Positions 31,831-41,500 of a stretch of 62,324 nucleotides of DNA are shown in pieces; the stretch's first letter is position 1; every line of letters starts with the position of its first letter. The stretch comes from a virus: IMG/VR virus record IMGVR_UViG_3300042691_031434, positions 1-62,324 of that record; one strand, written 5' to 3'. The notes below the pieces were generated by a model that searched no databases, had not been told where the DNA came from, and saw nothing but the letters and a program-made list of their open reading frames with translations. A program made the translations under genes and the position numbers.

Positions 31831-34800
31831 ATGGCAAAGAAGAGTTTAATCCCTTGTGATTTTATTACGACAAAAGGGGGTAAGGAGGTGCGCCTTTCTT
31901 ATGACCAGATGCGTCAATTCCTTTTTGACAACCCGGAGATGTGGACGCCGTCCAGTAGCCGGAAGATAGGGGTCGGGAAGATGCAGGCGTCCGAAGGCGG
32001 AAGGGATGTGAAGGATAACTTTAAAGAAACTATTGCCGAAAGACTGGGACAATTTGAAGAACGGATAAATGATAGAAATCAGCCATCAGTTCTTGAAGTT
32101 GCTGAAGCTGTTCTTCCAAAAGCTATTTTTAAAAGGTATCAAAGCCTTTATGAAATGGCGGCAAGGAATGATGTCCGAGTTGATAATGAAGCCCCTGGTT
32201 ATGGAGCCGTTGCAAGTTATAAGCACAATCACGTACAATTACACGCCCCAACATTAAAAAGGTATTTAGAAAATTATGAAGAATTTGTTGAAACATTTAA
32301 TCACGAAACCATCCATGGCTTAATTGTTCATGGCATTCGGGATAGATATTCTTTTTATAAAGAATTACAAAGTTTAATGAAAAATGTCGAAGATAATTTC
32401 GACAAAGCAAATGATGAGGTAAAAATTATTATTGCTTACATCCAAGACACCCGTAGAGAGTATAGTGTAGAAGATATTCAGGGGGCTACAGAGGAAGAGT
32501 TGGACAGTGAGCAATTCAGAGAAATTGGGGACCTTGAAGAACTAATTACCTATGCCTTTACAAATACAGAGTTTGCCAAATTTCTTGATAGTATTCCGGC
32601 GTCAAAAGACATAAAGGTTTCCGGCAAAACAATATTCGATCAACTCAAAAGTATTATTCGAGATTTCATTCAGTCATTGGTTAAAGGGCCTACGGCTCTT
32701 GATGAGATTAATGAAGCGCTAAACCAATATTTTGACACATCATTTAGGGAGGAGGACATTGCAGAACGAAATGAAAAGTATGGATGGGGCTTAAGGTTTG
32801 AGGCAACCAAAGACAGGCTCCAAGCCAGCGAAGGCGGCCGTGGAGGGCTCCCGGGAATCTCTGACCCCAATGTGAAGGGTGCCATTGTTAAGGCAGGCGA
32901 GATGTACCGCCGGGCCGGCAACAGCAAAACAGCAGCCATCAGCACCGGCATCCAATATCTCGTAGACAAAGGGTTCACTGAGCAGGAGGCTAAGGCCATC
33001 ATCACGCCTTTAATCGAAAGGCTCATCACGCCTACGAACTCCAGCTCCACAACGTCCCCTGCCGGATGGATAGCCATCGATTACATCCCAAGAGAGGAAA
33101 GGGAGAAGATTAACATCGCCAGAACCACCGTAGAGAACATGAAGGCTCTCGGGGAGATGGCACTCAGGAACAACGAAGTTAATCCAGAGCAACTAACCCA
33201 AGCTTTTGCAGACGGACTCGCAAGGCCGCTAACGGCTGTAGAGGTGAGCGCGTTGGTGGCATACAAGGCTCGACTGCAAAACAAAATTGAAGAGGCGTAC
33301 AAGGCCCTAAACGAAGAGAAGCGTTTTAAAAATACAAGCCAAATAGAAATTGAGGAGGCCAATGTTGCCAACCTTGAAAGACAGCTTCAAAACTATTACA
33401 TAGCCTCCAGGAAAAGTGCCTATGAAATGGGCTTGGCCTTCAGGCTGCGTCAAATGCTTCTTGACCAGGACTACGAATTAATACAGGTTCAGCAGAAGTA
33501 CAGGGCTAAATATGGTCCAATACCTGCTGAAACAAAAGCCGCTTTTGAAGAACTTGAGAAAAAGCGCCTGGAAATCTTAGAAAAGGAAAAGCAGCTCGAG
33601 GCCGATCGGGATGCGTTTGAGCGTGAGAAGACCATGGCCGGTTTAGTTCAAGAGGTGGAAGAGAAAAAGAAGGGACGAGACACTGGTGATAAAAATGACC
33701 AGTCGTTTATTGTTCGTACCATCTTGAATAATATAGCCAAAATCCCATCCATCTTTTCTCGATCAACAAAGGGCCAGGCTTCGGCCGGCCAGCGGGGTGG
33801 TGAACTAACCGACGGAGAGTATATCTGGGAGCAGGCTGTAACCATGGCCGCAGAAGAATTGGGTAAGACCTCAAAGCCAGACAAGGCGATGAAGGACTCC
33901 GCAATACAGAAGGGCCTTGAGTATATTAAAAGCACCAAGTGGTTTAAAGGGTTGTCTTCTGATGAGCAGAAGGAGGCTTCGGCTGCGTACTCGACTTTCA
34001 TGAGGGCCAACACGAAGGACCCGGGCGTTGCCCTTACAGAAGACAATAGAATCACCATCTCCCACAAAACGCTTCGCGATTATACTGAGCGCGTTATGGA
34101 AGACAATCCGATGGACAAAGATGATCCGGACAGGTATAAGAAACTCATGGAGCTTGTGTCTAAGGAGATTCTGAAAGATATGGCTGCCGATCTTCCGCTT
34201 GGAACCAGTTGGCAGGACATCCGGGACGCCATTACAAAGTACGGGCAAACCAGCGAAGGGTCTCAGGAAGACCTGGAGATTGAAATCCGGAAGATGAAGG
34301 AGCTTGGAAGAAAGATGGCCCAGCTCGAAGCTGTTCTTTCTGGAAACAAGCCCTTGAAGTCTGGCTATATAAGAGACCCTCAATCCCCGGAAGCCAGGGA
34401 ACTTGTTCAGCAAATCAATGAAGGGCTGAAGAAGCTGGCCTTGAATGAAATGGAGAGTGACGCCTATCTGAGAAGCAGCCTTGATAAAATAAAGACATCT
34501 CTTCGGAATCAAATCGAGGACCTTGACCGCCAAATAAAAGCAGGCAAGCGCACGGTTAAGAACAAGTCCAAGGTTCTTTATGACGAAGAGGCTACGGGGT
34601 TAAAAGAGTTGAGAGACCTTTTGCAAAAGCAGCTCGATACAATCGATCCAAGGAATAAGAAAATAAGTGCAGAGGCCCAGCTAAACAATTTGATAGCCGG
34701 GCTTGAGAAATCTATTCTTGAGTACGAAAGGCGAATAAAGGAAAAGGATTTTAGCGCATTTAAGAAGGTTAAAACCATGATTGAAGGGCTTCCGAATACA

Positions 34801-37497
34801 AATAAGTATAAGGACCTGAAAAAACAGCGTGACGACCTTAGGAAGCAGTTGGCCGATTTGAAGAAGGGACCACCGAAATCCCCCCTTCAAAAGAAATTGG
34901 ATGATCTACAGGATGAGTACGACAGCCTTTTGGATGGCACATACCAGCCAAAAACTCCTCCCGTTCAGTACAATGACCCACGCCTAAATGATTTGAGAGA
35001 TAAGATAAGCGCTCTTAAAACTCAGCTTGGGTACAAAAAAACTCCTGAGGATATTAAAATTGCAAAGCTTCAAAAGGACCTTTCCGATCTTCTTGCCGGG
35101 AACGTAAAAACCAGAAGTGCCCCGTCTCCCGATTCGCCTCAGGCAACCGCACTGCGGAACCAGATACAAAACCTTAAGGATATGCGAGGCGACACCGCCC
35201 GGGCGGAATTGGCAAGAGCAATTAAGGCAAAGCAAACGCAGCTCAATAAGATTGACGAACGGATCCATAAGCTAAGGACCACCGGCCAGGACGTTGTGGG
35301 CAAGGCCAAGATACAAAGCGCCATCATTGATGACATTCAGCTTGAAATTGATGATAGAAAAGAGATCCTTAAGCAACTTTTAGAACAGCATGGCATTACG
35401 GTGCAGAAGCTTCTTGCCGCCGAAAAGAAGAGGATTAACAGGCTCATCGATGCAAAAGAAAAGCGGATGCGCGAAAAGAACTTTGGTCCAAAGATAAGCA
35501 CCACAAGGAGATTGACTCCGGATGAGTACGACCAAGAGTTGCGCGACCTTCAAATTCAAAAGCAATTGGTTTATGATAGATATGAGGAGGCTTTTTATAG
35601 GGCCGAACTCGATAAAAGGCCGAAATGGCGAAAATATTTTATTGACCCTATTCTTGCTGTTTGGGACTTGCCAAAGTCGGCCGTTTCTGGTCTTGACATG
35701 AGCGCCCCGTTACGTCAGGGATTATTCCTGGTGTTATCAGAAAGCCCGGTCAAAACTTTTAAAGCGTTTAGGTTTATGTTTGAAGCAACGTTTTCAAATA
35801 TAACCGACGAGGCTGCTGTAGGTAAAAAGTATGACGAATGGATGGCCTCTGTTAAATCGTCTCCAAACTATCAACTATTGAAAGCATCCGGGCTCTACCT
35901 GGCAGACCAGACGGCAAAGGGGCGGGCGGCTGAAGATGCTTTTACAAATAACCTGATCAACTACATCCCATTTATAGAAAAACCTGTAATGGGATTCTCG
36001 CTACACCTTTATAAGCGAAGTGAGATTGCGTATAATGCGTTTCTAAACTATATGCGTTATTCGGTTTTTATGGACACTGTGGAGTCCCTGGGCGCCCTGG
36101 ATAATCCGATTACATTCCAAACACACCCGGAAGAATTTAAGGCCATCGCAGAGGGAATTAATATTGCCACCGGGCGGCCACACCTTGGTAGGGCGGATGC
36201 CGTTGCTGATATTTTTAATAAGGTTCTTTTTTCTGTAAGGCTGGTTTGGTCCCGGTTCGTTTTCCTATTCACTCCAGCTCGAGCTGCGTTCCTTCCGCCG
36301 GCAGCACGAAAGGTTGAGCTTATAAGATATGGCAAGGCAATGTCGTCGCTTGCGGCTATTATGGCAATGATGGCTTTGTACATGAACAACGATGATGACG
36401 ATGAAACCTCCGTTGAGCTTGATCCGCGGGGTAAGTTCCTAAACGTTAATCTGAATGATAACTCATCTTTTAATCTGACCGCAGGGCTTAGTCAATGGGC
36501 TTCGTTTTTGACAAAGTTATTCTCCAGTAAATACAAAAAAGCAAGCACCGGAGAGATAAGAGATTTGGGTCAAACAGTATATGATCCAAATGCGCTTGAT
36601 GTTATAGCTCAATTTGTGGCCGGTAAAGCAGCACCAACGCCGCGATTACTTCTGGAGTATAAATTGGCAAAAGCAAATCCAGAGGAGGAGGGCAAGATGA
36701 TTACGTCTTTTGGAGAAGACTACAGCTTATATTCTTCTTTAGGAGCCCTTGCTGTCCCGTTAATCATTCCGGAAGCCTTAAGGGCTAACGAGAAGAATGA
36801 ATTGCTAACGGCAATGGGGCTTGGTACGGCAGCCTTTTTCGGAGTGACGATTAATGTAAAGTCGGATAAGTACAAACTACCTTCCGAGATTATGAAGGAA
36901 ACTTTGGATCCCACAGGAAAGGATTACAAGACAGATACTGAAAAGGCAAAGATTGCTATCAAAGAAGGGAATCTTGGCACTCTTAAAAAGATAGTTGACA
37001 AGCAGGCGCCTCTTTTTGCCAACTACAAAATGATAACAAATCCCGATCCGGAGCTTGCCAAATCCATGTACGCAGAAAGTCTTATAAAGTCCTATCAAGA
37101 TGATAATTTGCTTCTGAAGACTGGCTTAAAAACGGACGAAATGCGGCAGATGTTTTTCTTTAATATGTCTGGGGCCGCTCTTCCGGAGATAATGGAGTCT
37201 AATGCCGACAGAAAGCAAATGATTGAAAAGATGCGGAATGATTTGATTGAAAAATTCAAAAGCATTCCGGAAGCCACTCGTCAAAACATATTGGGTCAGT
37301 ATCAAAAGAAGGCTGAAGAATTGGATCGTGTTGTGGCCTTGTTCAATAAGATGGACTTAAAGTTTAAAGACCAAAAGACCGGCGAGTACAAAAAAGTAAA
37401 ATGGGAGGAATTTCTGGGCACCGTTAAGTGGTACAGAGATTATAAGTATTTTTACACCATGTACCCGGAGTTCAGGGCAAACGCTGGCAAAAAATAA
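31831..37497 (+). CDS. Second giant polyvalent virion protein
   Basis: An 1888-residue protein. The N-terminal zinc-peptidase domain (about 55-330) has HETIH at 158-162 and closely resembles the last peptidase domain of the 2647-residue protein, down to a shared LITYAFTNTEFAKFLDSIP-like tail. It lies between heptapeptides QASEGGR at 52 and 331, and a third variant, QASAGQR, is at 649. A long coiled-coil region follows (about 800-1260). The C-terminal part has SGLDMSAPLRQGLFL, INIATGRPHLGR and a hydrophobic segment (MSSLAAIMAMMALYM), as in large polyvalent protein-associated domains. It is probably packaged and ejected. The peptidase cassette is AT-richer than its flanks. Confidence 0.78.
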   Translation: MAKKSLIPCDFITTKGGKEVRLSYDQMRQFLFDNPEMWTPSSSRKIGVGKMQASEGGRDVKDNFKETIAERLGQFEERINDRNQPSVLEVAEAVLPKAIFKRYQSLYEMAARNDVRVDNEAPGYGAVASYKHNHVQLHAPTLKRYLENYEEFVETFNHETIHGLIVHGIRDRYSFYKELQSLMKNVEDNFDKANDEVKIIIAYIQDTRREYSVEDIQGATEEELDSEQFREIGDLEELITYAFTNTEFAKFLDSIPASKDIKVSGKTIFDQLKSIIRDFIQSLVKGPTALDEINEALNQYFDTSFREEDIAERNEKYGWGLRFEATKDRLQASEGGRGGLPGISDPNVKGAIVKAGEMYRRAGNSKTAAISTGIQYLVDKGFTEQEAKAIITPLIERLITPTNSSSTTSPAGWIAIDYIPREEREKINIARTTVENMKALGEMALRNNEVNPEQLTQAFADGLARPLTAVEVSALVAYKARLQNKIEEAYKALNEEKRFKNTSQIEIEEANVANLERQLQNYYIASRKSAYEMGLAFRLRQMLLDQDYELIQVQQKYRAKYGPIPAETKAAFEELEKKRLEILEKEKQLEADRDAFEREKTMAGLVQEVEEKKKGRDTGDKNDQSFIVRTILNNIAKIPSIFSRSTKGQASAGQRGGELTDGEYIWEQAVTMAAEELGKTSKPDKAMKDSAIQKGLEYIKSTKWFKGLSSDEQKEASAAYSTFMRANTKDPGVALTEDNRITISHKTLRDYTERVMEDNPMDKDDPDRYKKLMELVSKEILKDMAADLPLGTSWQDIRDAITKYGQTSEGSQEDLEIEIRKMKELGRKMAQLEAVLSGNKPLKSGYIRDPQSPEARELVQQINEGLKKLALNEMESDAYLRSSLDKIKTSLRNQIEDLDRQIKAGKRTVKNKSKVLYDEEATGLKELRDLLQKQLDTIDPRNKKISAEAQLNNLIAGLEKSILEYERRIKEKDFSAFKKVKTMIEGLPNTNKYKDLKKQRDDLRKQLADLKKGPPKSPLQKKLDDLQDEYDSLLDGTYQPKTPPVQYNDPRLNDLRDKISALKTQLGYKKTPEDIKIAKLQKDLSDLLAGNVKTRSAPSPDSPQATALRNQIQNLKDMRGDTARAELARAIKAKQTQLNKIDERIHKLRTTGQDVVGKAKIQSAIIDDIQLEIDDRKEILKQLLEQHGITVQKLLAAEKKRINRLIDAKEKRMREKNFGPKISTTRRLTPDEYDQELRDLQIQKQLVYDRYEEAFYRAELDKRPKWRKYFIDPILAVWDLPKSAVSGLDMSAPLRQGLFLVLSESPVKTFKAFRFMFEATFSNITDEAAVGKKYDEWMASVKSSPNYQLLKASGLYLADQTAKGRAAEDAFTNNLINYIPFIEKPVMGFSLHLYKRSEIAYNAFLNYMRYSVFMDTVESLGALDNPITFQTHPEEFKAIAEGINIATGRPHLGRADAVADIFNKVLFSVRLVWSRFVFLFTPARAAFLPPAARKVELIRYGKAMSSLAAIMAMMALYMNNDDDDETSVELDPRGKFLNVNLNDNSSFNLTAGLSQWASFLTKLFSSKYKKASTGEIRDLGQTVYDPNALDVIAQFVAGKAAPTPRLLLEYKLAKANPEEEGKMITSFGEDYSLYSSLGALAVPLIIPEALRANEKNELLTAMGLGTAAFFGVTINVKSDKYKLPSEIMKETLDPTGKDYKTDTEKAKIAIKEGNLGTLKKIVDKQAPLFANYKMITNPDPELAKSMYAESLIKSYQDDNLLLKTGLKTDEMRQMFFFNMSGAALPEIMESNADRKQMIEKMRNDLIEKFKSIPEATRQNILGQYQKKAEELDRVVALFNKMDLKFKDQKTGEYKKVKWEEFLGTVKWYRDYKYFYTMYPEFRANAGKK

Positions 37498-37506
37498 AGA
37501 GGCAAA

Positions 37507-40500
37507 ATGATACACAGGATCGATAGGGTTAACCCGGATGTAGACGACAGAGTGATAAAGCCAAACGAGGCGAGGGAGGCAATAAACCTTCGTTTCGGGG
37601 CGTCCACAGATGACGAAAACTTATCTGGAGGAACCCTGTTTCTTGGGAACGAAGAAGTATCTTTTGTGTTCCCAGGTGGGACCAACACCTGCGTAGGCAT
37701 TTATGCGGACTACGAGAACCGGTTTGTGTTCTTTGCTATGTACAATGACCTGGGGAATCACGGGATCTACAGGATCAACTCCCTGAACAATGATGTGAAA
37801 GCTATTGTCTCCGGGGCTTGGCTAAACTTCGTGCTTACATATGCAGACGGAAGTCCTTACAATGTGTCCATGACATCCATTGATGGGAAACTATATTGGA
37901 CGGATGACCTGAACCCGCCTCGAATGGTCAATGTTGAGAAGGGTATTCGGACACAAAGTGGAAGCACTGTTGATGTCTATCCATCTCCGGTAGAAGAATG
38001 GCATTACACGCAGCTCAAGCGACCTCCAGGGATGGCTCTGGAAGTTTCTCCACAGATAGAAAAGATACTGGAGGATGTAAGTTTGACAAAGCGTAATCGT
38101 TCTCAAACTGACACGGGGTTTCAGTACTCGTACTATTACGTCTATGACAATTACGAAGAAAGCCGCTTAGCCCCTTACAGCATTAACACTTATGCTAATG
38201 ACGGTGTTCGATTGATAATTCCTACAGATGAGTTTAATACTTATGTAGCCAATAATAATTTAGTATATGCTGTTGTTATTGTGCTTAGGAATGGGAATGA
38301 TGGCGTCTGGAGGGAAATACAGTACGTGAGGAATAGTGCTAATTTAACAAACCTTTTCATTTTAAAGAACATACAGTCAGCATCAAAAACGCTTGTCGAT
38401 TCTGATATTACCGATGCCAGATATGATTCCGTGCCCTTGGTTAGTAAAACAAATGAGATAGCTCAGAACAGGGTGATTCATGGGAACTATTTGTTGGACT
38501 ATGAATCTTTGTCGAGGATAAGGTTTAGTGTGTTTATGAGTACCCCTGGGCCTGGATTTGCGCCAGGTATTACAGTTGATCAAACCACTGAAAGATCTTT
38601 TGTACCCTGGGGAAGATATACTTTTGGGGTTGAGTTTGTAGATATATATGGCAGGACGCTTCCTGTTGCAAATACTGCCGATGTGATTGTTGGGCCATGG
38701 AAAGTTGGTGCTGATGTTACTATATTAAAAGAACCTGCTGGCGAACCGGAAGAAATATATACCGCATCACAAATTACTGTTTTTAACAATAATCCTTCAA
38801 GATATTTTGCTTGCTATACAATGAGTGGAAGACTGCCTACGTGGGTAGATAGGGTTAATATTGTCAGAAGCAAGTGTAAAAATATTATTCAGATGAATCA
38901 ATCTGTAGCGGTTATGTATTTATGGTACACGGGCCCAGATAACACAGATGAGTTTTTTACATTTATTCCTTTTGGGATTAATCCTCAATGGAATCCTAAT
39001 ACAGAACCCGGAGCCCTGACTATTAATCAACCAAATTTATATAATATTTGGGATAAGGATGATGTCCCTAAAAAATATACATTTATGGGATATGCTATTA
39101 GATTTAATAGTGGCGAGCCATTTGTTCAAAAAGATAACCAATATGTTTATATTCAGCCTAATCACAAATTAACCAATACCTCCGTTGGTTGGAATGGAAT
39201 AAAACCTGATGATGTTTATTATAACTCACAAAATGTTAAATACAAGGTTAGTGAAGTTCGTGGAAATCTGTTACTAATAAATAAAAACGATGGAATTTAT
39301 ACAAACGGAAACCAACAAGATTTAATTCTATCACCACAATCTTATCCTATTGCTTGTTTAAATAATTATACAAGTGTAAGTGAAATTGATACTTATATTC
39401 AATTGTTTTATAATGTTATATTAACAACAGAGGGTAATTTTGACGATGACACGCTTTATGTAACAGAAAATTCATATTCACGAAAAGAATATGAAGATGA
39501 AATATTGCAAACTACAGTAGTAAGAGGTGCTGTTTTGGGAGATTGTTTGTTTTCACTCTCTCTACGCAATTACGTAGGAGGAGAAGCGAGTATAAAAATT
39601 TATGATACCGGAAAGCCAGGCAACCCGTTGATGCCAAATTCTGTAATAAGAAGTGTAACTCAGCGGCTTCCTGCTCAAGGGTGGTATGGGCGTTTTATAT
39701 CCATGACCCCTATAGACATTTGGAGACCACAATGGAATCAAAACATTGGACAGGTAAACACCACCAATTATAAGCAAGGAAATACAAGGCGACTTACCAG
39801 TGCGCTCTGCTTCTCCAATCCGCTCATACAGGGCTCTCAAGTCAATGGCTTAAACAAGTTCAACTCACTCGACTTCAGGCAGGCGCCGGCCGAGAACGGT
39901 CCTATTACAGATATTGTAACAACAAACGCTACGCAAAGGGAGCCTGGCGTCCTGTTGGCCATCGGAACCTTTGGGATCAACTCGTTCTACTACGATGCTA
40001 TACAGCTTACGAATGTGGATGGGTCTTCTAACGTCACCACGACAGACGCGTTCCTCGCCTCCCAGCGGCCACTCCTCGGCCAGCTTGGCACGTCAAGACA
40101 AATGAGCGTGACAAAAACGCCTCTCGGTACGGTGTACTGGTGGAGTGACGTGGTGAACGATATGATTCGGTATTCGAATGCCGGGCTTGAAAGATTGGGA
40201 CTGACATTTTCTTTCAGCAACTTTTTGCGGAAGGAGTATAACGACAACCCGCTCATTATTTCATGGTACGACCAGATGACGGACGAGATTTCTTTCTCAG
40301 GAATAAAAGCCACCACATCTACTTTTAGTGAAAGGTTTAAGACGTTCCAGGGGACTCGGGACTACACCACTCCAGCAGGAGAGTATCCAGAAAGGGCAAT
40401 GGGAATTGCGACCAAAATGTATCACATCCTTCAGGGCAAAATCTGGGTAACTGATATTGAAAATACTTTGATTCCTAAAAACTTCTTGTTTGGGGAGTTT

Positions 40501-40848
40501 AAGAACCCGGATCTAACGATAGTAACAAACGAATCCCCGGTGAGTGTTAAGAGATGGAACCAGATAAAAATATTTGGAGATAAGCCGACAGAAACAAATT
40601 TAAGCACGTCCGGGTTCCCAGCAATGGCCAGGGATAGTTTAACATCTTATATCGATTCCAATTGGTGGATTGAAAGGAAGGGAGACTGGGAGGCGGCCAT
40701 CAGGAGGGCTGATAATACCACAGGAGGCGTGATGGGAGGAAAACTTATGGAAAGTAGAATATTATATTCTAATTTTGCATTTACCGCACTGGATTTTGAA
40801 AAAATCAATTTCATCGAAGTTCGAAGCAACGTTTCAATAGTTCAATAA
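37507..40848 (+). CDS. Tail stabilisation-type protein
   Basis: A 1113-residue, beta-rich protein. It opens INPDV-like (MIHRIDRVNPDVDDRVIKP), then EAREAINLRFG, GIYADYENRFVFFAMYND, and GKLYWTDDLNPPRMVNV at about 128-144. This YWTD-x-NPPR motif recurs in large tail proteins of crAss-like and related Bacteroidota podoviruses, which I take to be tail stabilisation or hub components. The N-terminal and C-terminal thirds are GC-rich like the neighbours, but about 38.1-39.8 kb is very AT-rich, so the centre may have been exchanged. The exact homologue needs a profile search. Confidence 0.65.
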   Translation: MIHRIDRVNPDVDDRVIKPNEAREAINLRFGASTDDENLSGGTLFLGNEEVSFVFPGGTNTCVGIYADYENRFVFFAMYNDLGNHGIYRINSLNNDVKAIVSGAWLNFVLTYADGSPYNVSMTSIDGKLYWTDDLNPPRMVNVEKGIRTQSGSTVDVYPSPVEEWHYTQLKRPPGMALEVSPQIEKILEDVSLTKRNRSQTDTGFQYSYYYVYDNYEESRLAPYSINTYANDGVRLIIPTDEFNTYVANNNLVYAVVIVLRNGNDGVWREIQYVRNSANLTNLFILKNIQSASKTLVDSDITDARYDSVPLVSKTNEIAQNRVIHGNYLLDYESLSRIRFSVFMSTPGPGFAPGITVDQTTERSFVPWGRYTFGVEFVDIYGRTLPVANTADVIVGPWKVGADVTILKEPAGEPEEIYTASQITVFNNNPSRYFACYTMSGRLPTWVDRVNIVRSKCKNIIQMNQSVAVMYLWYTGPDNTDEFFTFIPFGINPQWNPNTEPGALTINQPNLYNIWDKDDVPKKYTFMGYAIRFNSGEPFVQKDNQYVYIQPNHKLTNTSVGWNGIKPDDVYYNSQNVKYKVSEVRGNLLLINKNDGIYTNGNQQDLILSPQSYPIACLNNYTSVSEIDTYIQLFYNVILTTEGNFDDDTLYVTENSYSRKEYEDEILQTTVVRGAVLGDCLFSLSLRNYVGGEASIKIYDTGKPGNPLMPNSVIRSVTQRLPAQGWYGRFISMTPIDIWRPQWNQNIGQVNTTNYKQGNTRRLTSALCFSNPLIQGSQVNGLNKFNSLDFRQAPAENGPITDIVTTNATQREPGVLLAIGTFGINSFYYDAIQLTNVDGSSNVTTTDAFLASQRPLLGQLGTSRQMSVTKTPLGTVYWWSDVVNDMIRYSNAGLERLGLTFSFSNFLRKEYNDNPLIISWYDQMTDEISFSGIKATTSTFSERFKTFQGTRDYTTPAGEYPERAMGIATKMYHILQGKIWVTDIENTLIPKNFLFGEFKNPDLTIVTNESPVSVKRWNQIKIFGDKPTETNLSTSGFPAMARDSLTSYIDSNWWIERKGDWEAAIRRADNTTGGVMGGKLMESRILYSNFAFTALDFEKINFIEVRSNVSIVQ

Positions 40849-40852
40849 CAAT

Positions 40853-41500
40853 ATGGGTGATTTCAGTAGGGACGACTTAATAATGCCAACTATTGGGGCC
40901 GTTGGCGCAGCTGCTGGCAGTATTCCGCAATGGATGGAAGCTCAAAGGCTTAAAAAAGAAAGAGCGCGTCTTCTTAAGGAAGGTGCGCCTGGAATGTCGC
41001 CTATTGAGCAGGAGCAGATGGCTGCTGCTCGCGCCAGAGCCGCTTCAAGCGTTGCTCCCGGATATGCTCAGGAAATGGAGGGCATAGCCGAGCAGCAAGG
41101 CAATGTTTTAGGCGCGGCTAAAAAGGCTGGGCTTACGGGAAGTAATATTATGAATACACTCACCCGATTGAATCAGCAGGGAATGGGGGCTCGAAGAAAC
41201 CTTATTGCTCGTGGGGCCCAGGCACAAAGAGCCGCACAGGGGGATTATGCAAATATTTCAATGAGGGCTGATACAGCAAGGCAGGGACGTGTTCAGAACT
41301 GGGAAGCTAAGCTTGCGGCTATGGATGCTGCAAGGGCTGAGTATCGTTCAAAAGCCGCAGCGGCTCCGTTACAAGGAGCAATAGCTTTCATGCCTGCTCA
41401 GGGATCTAAGGAAAAGATCTATACCGGAAAAGGTAATAAAAAATACTACAAAGATGCTGCCGGCATTTATACTGAATACCCTGAAGATCTTCAAAAATAA
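40853..41500 (+). CDS. Ala-rich internal virion/ejection-type protein
   Basis: A 215-residue, Ala/Gln/Arg-rich helical protein (GAVGAAAGSIPQWMEAQRL, then helices with QGMGARRNLIARGAQAQRAA). This composition is typical of small podovirus ejection proteins such as T7 gp14-like ones, though no specific homology is seen. The C-terminus has a short folded stretch (KKYYKDAAGIYTEYPEDL). The stop overlaps the portal start (ATG at 41500). Confidence 0.5.
   Translation: MGDFSRDDLIMPTIGAVGAAAGSIPQWMEAQRLKKERARLLKEGAPGMSPIEQEQMAAARARAASSVAPGYAQEMEGIAEQQGNVLGAAKKAGLTGSNIMNTLTRLNQQGMGARRNLIARGAQAQRAAQGDYANISMRADTARQGRVQNWEAKLAAMDAARAEYRSKAAAAPLQGAIAFMPAQGSKEKIYTGKGNKKYYKDAAGIYTEYPEDLQK

Noticed and set aside
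33871-34533. 220-codon minus-strand open frame inside the second giant gene
   Set aside because: It is antisense to a coherent coiled-coil coding region; no motif or start signal supports it.
23393-37497. Giant genes as tape-measure proteins
   Set aside because: They contain multiple enzyme-like domains and linkers rather than a uniform helical tape measure, and no tail-tube or assembly-chaperone genes are next to them.
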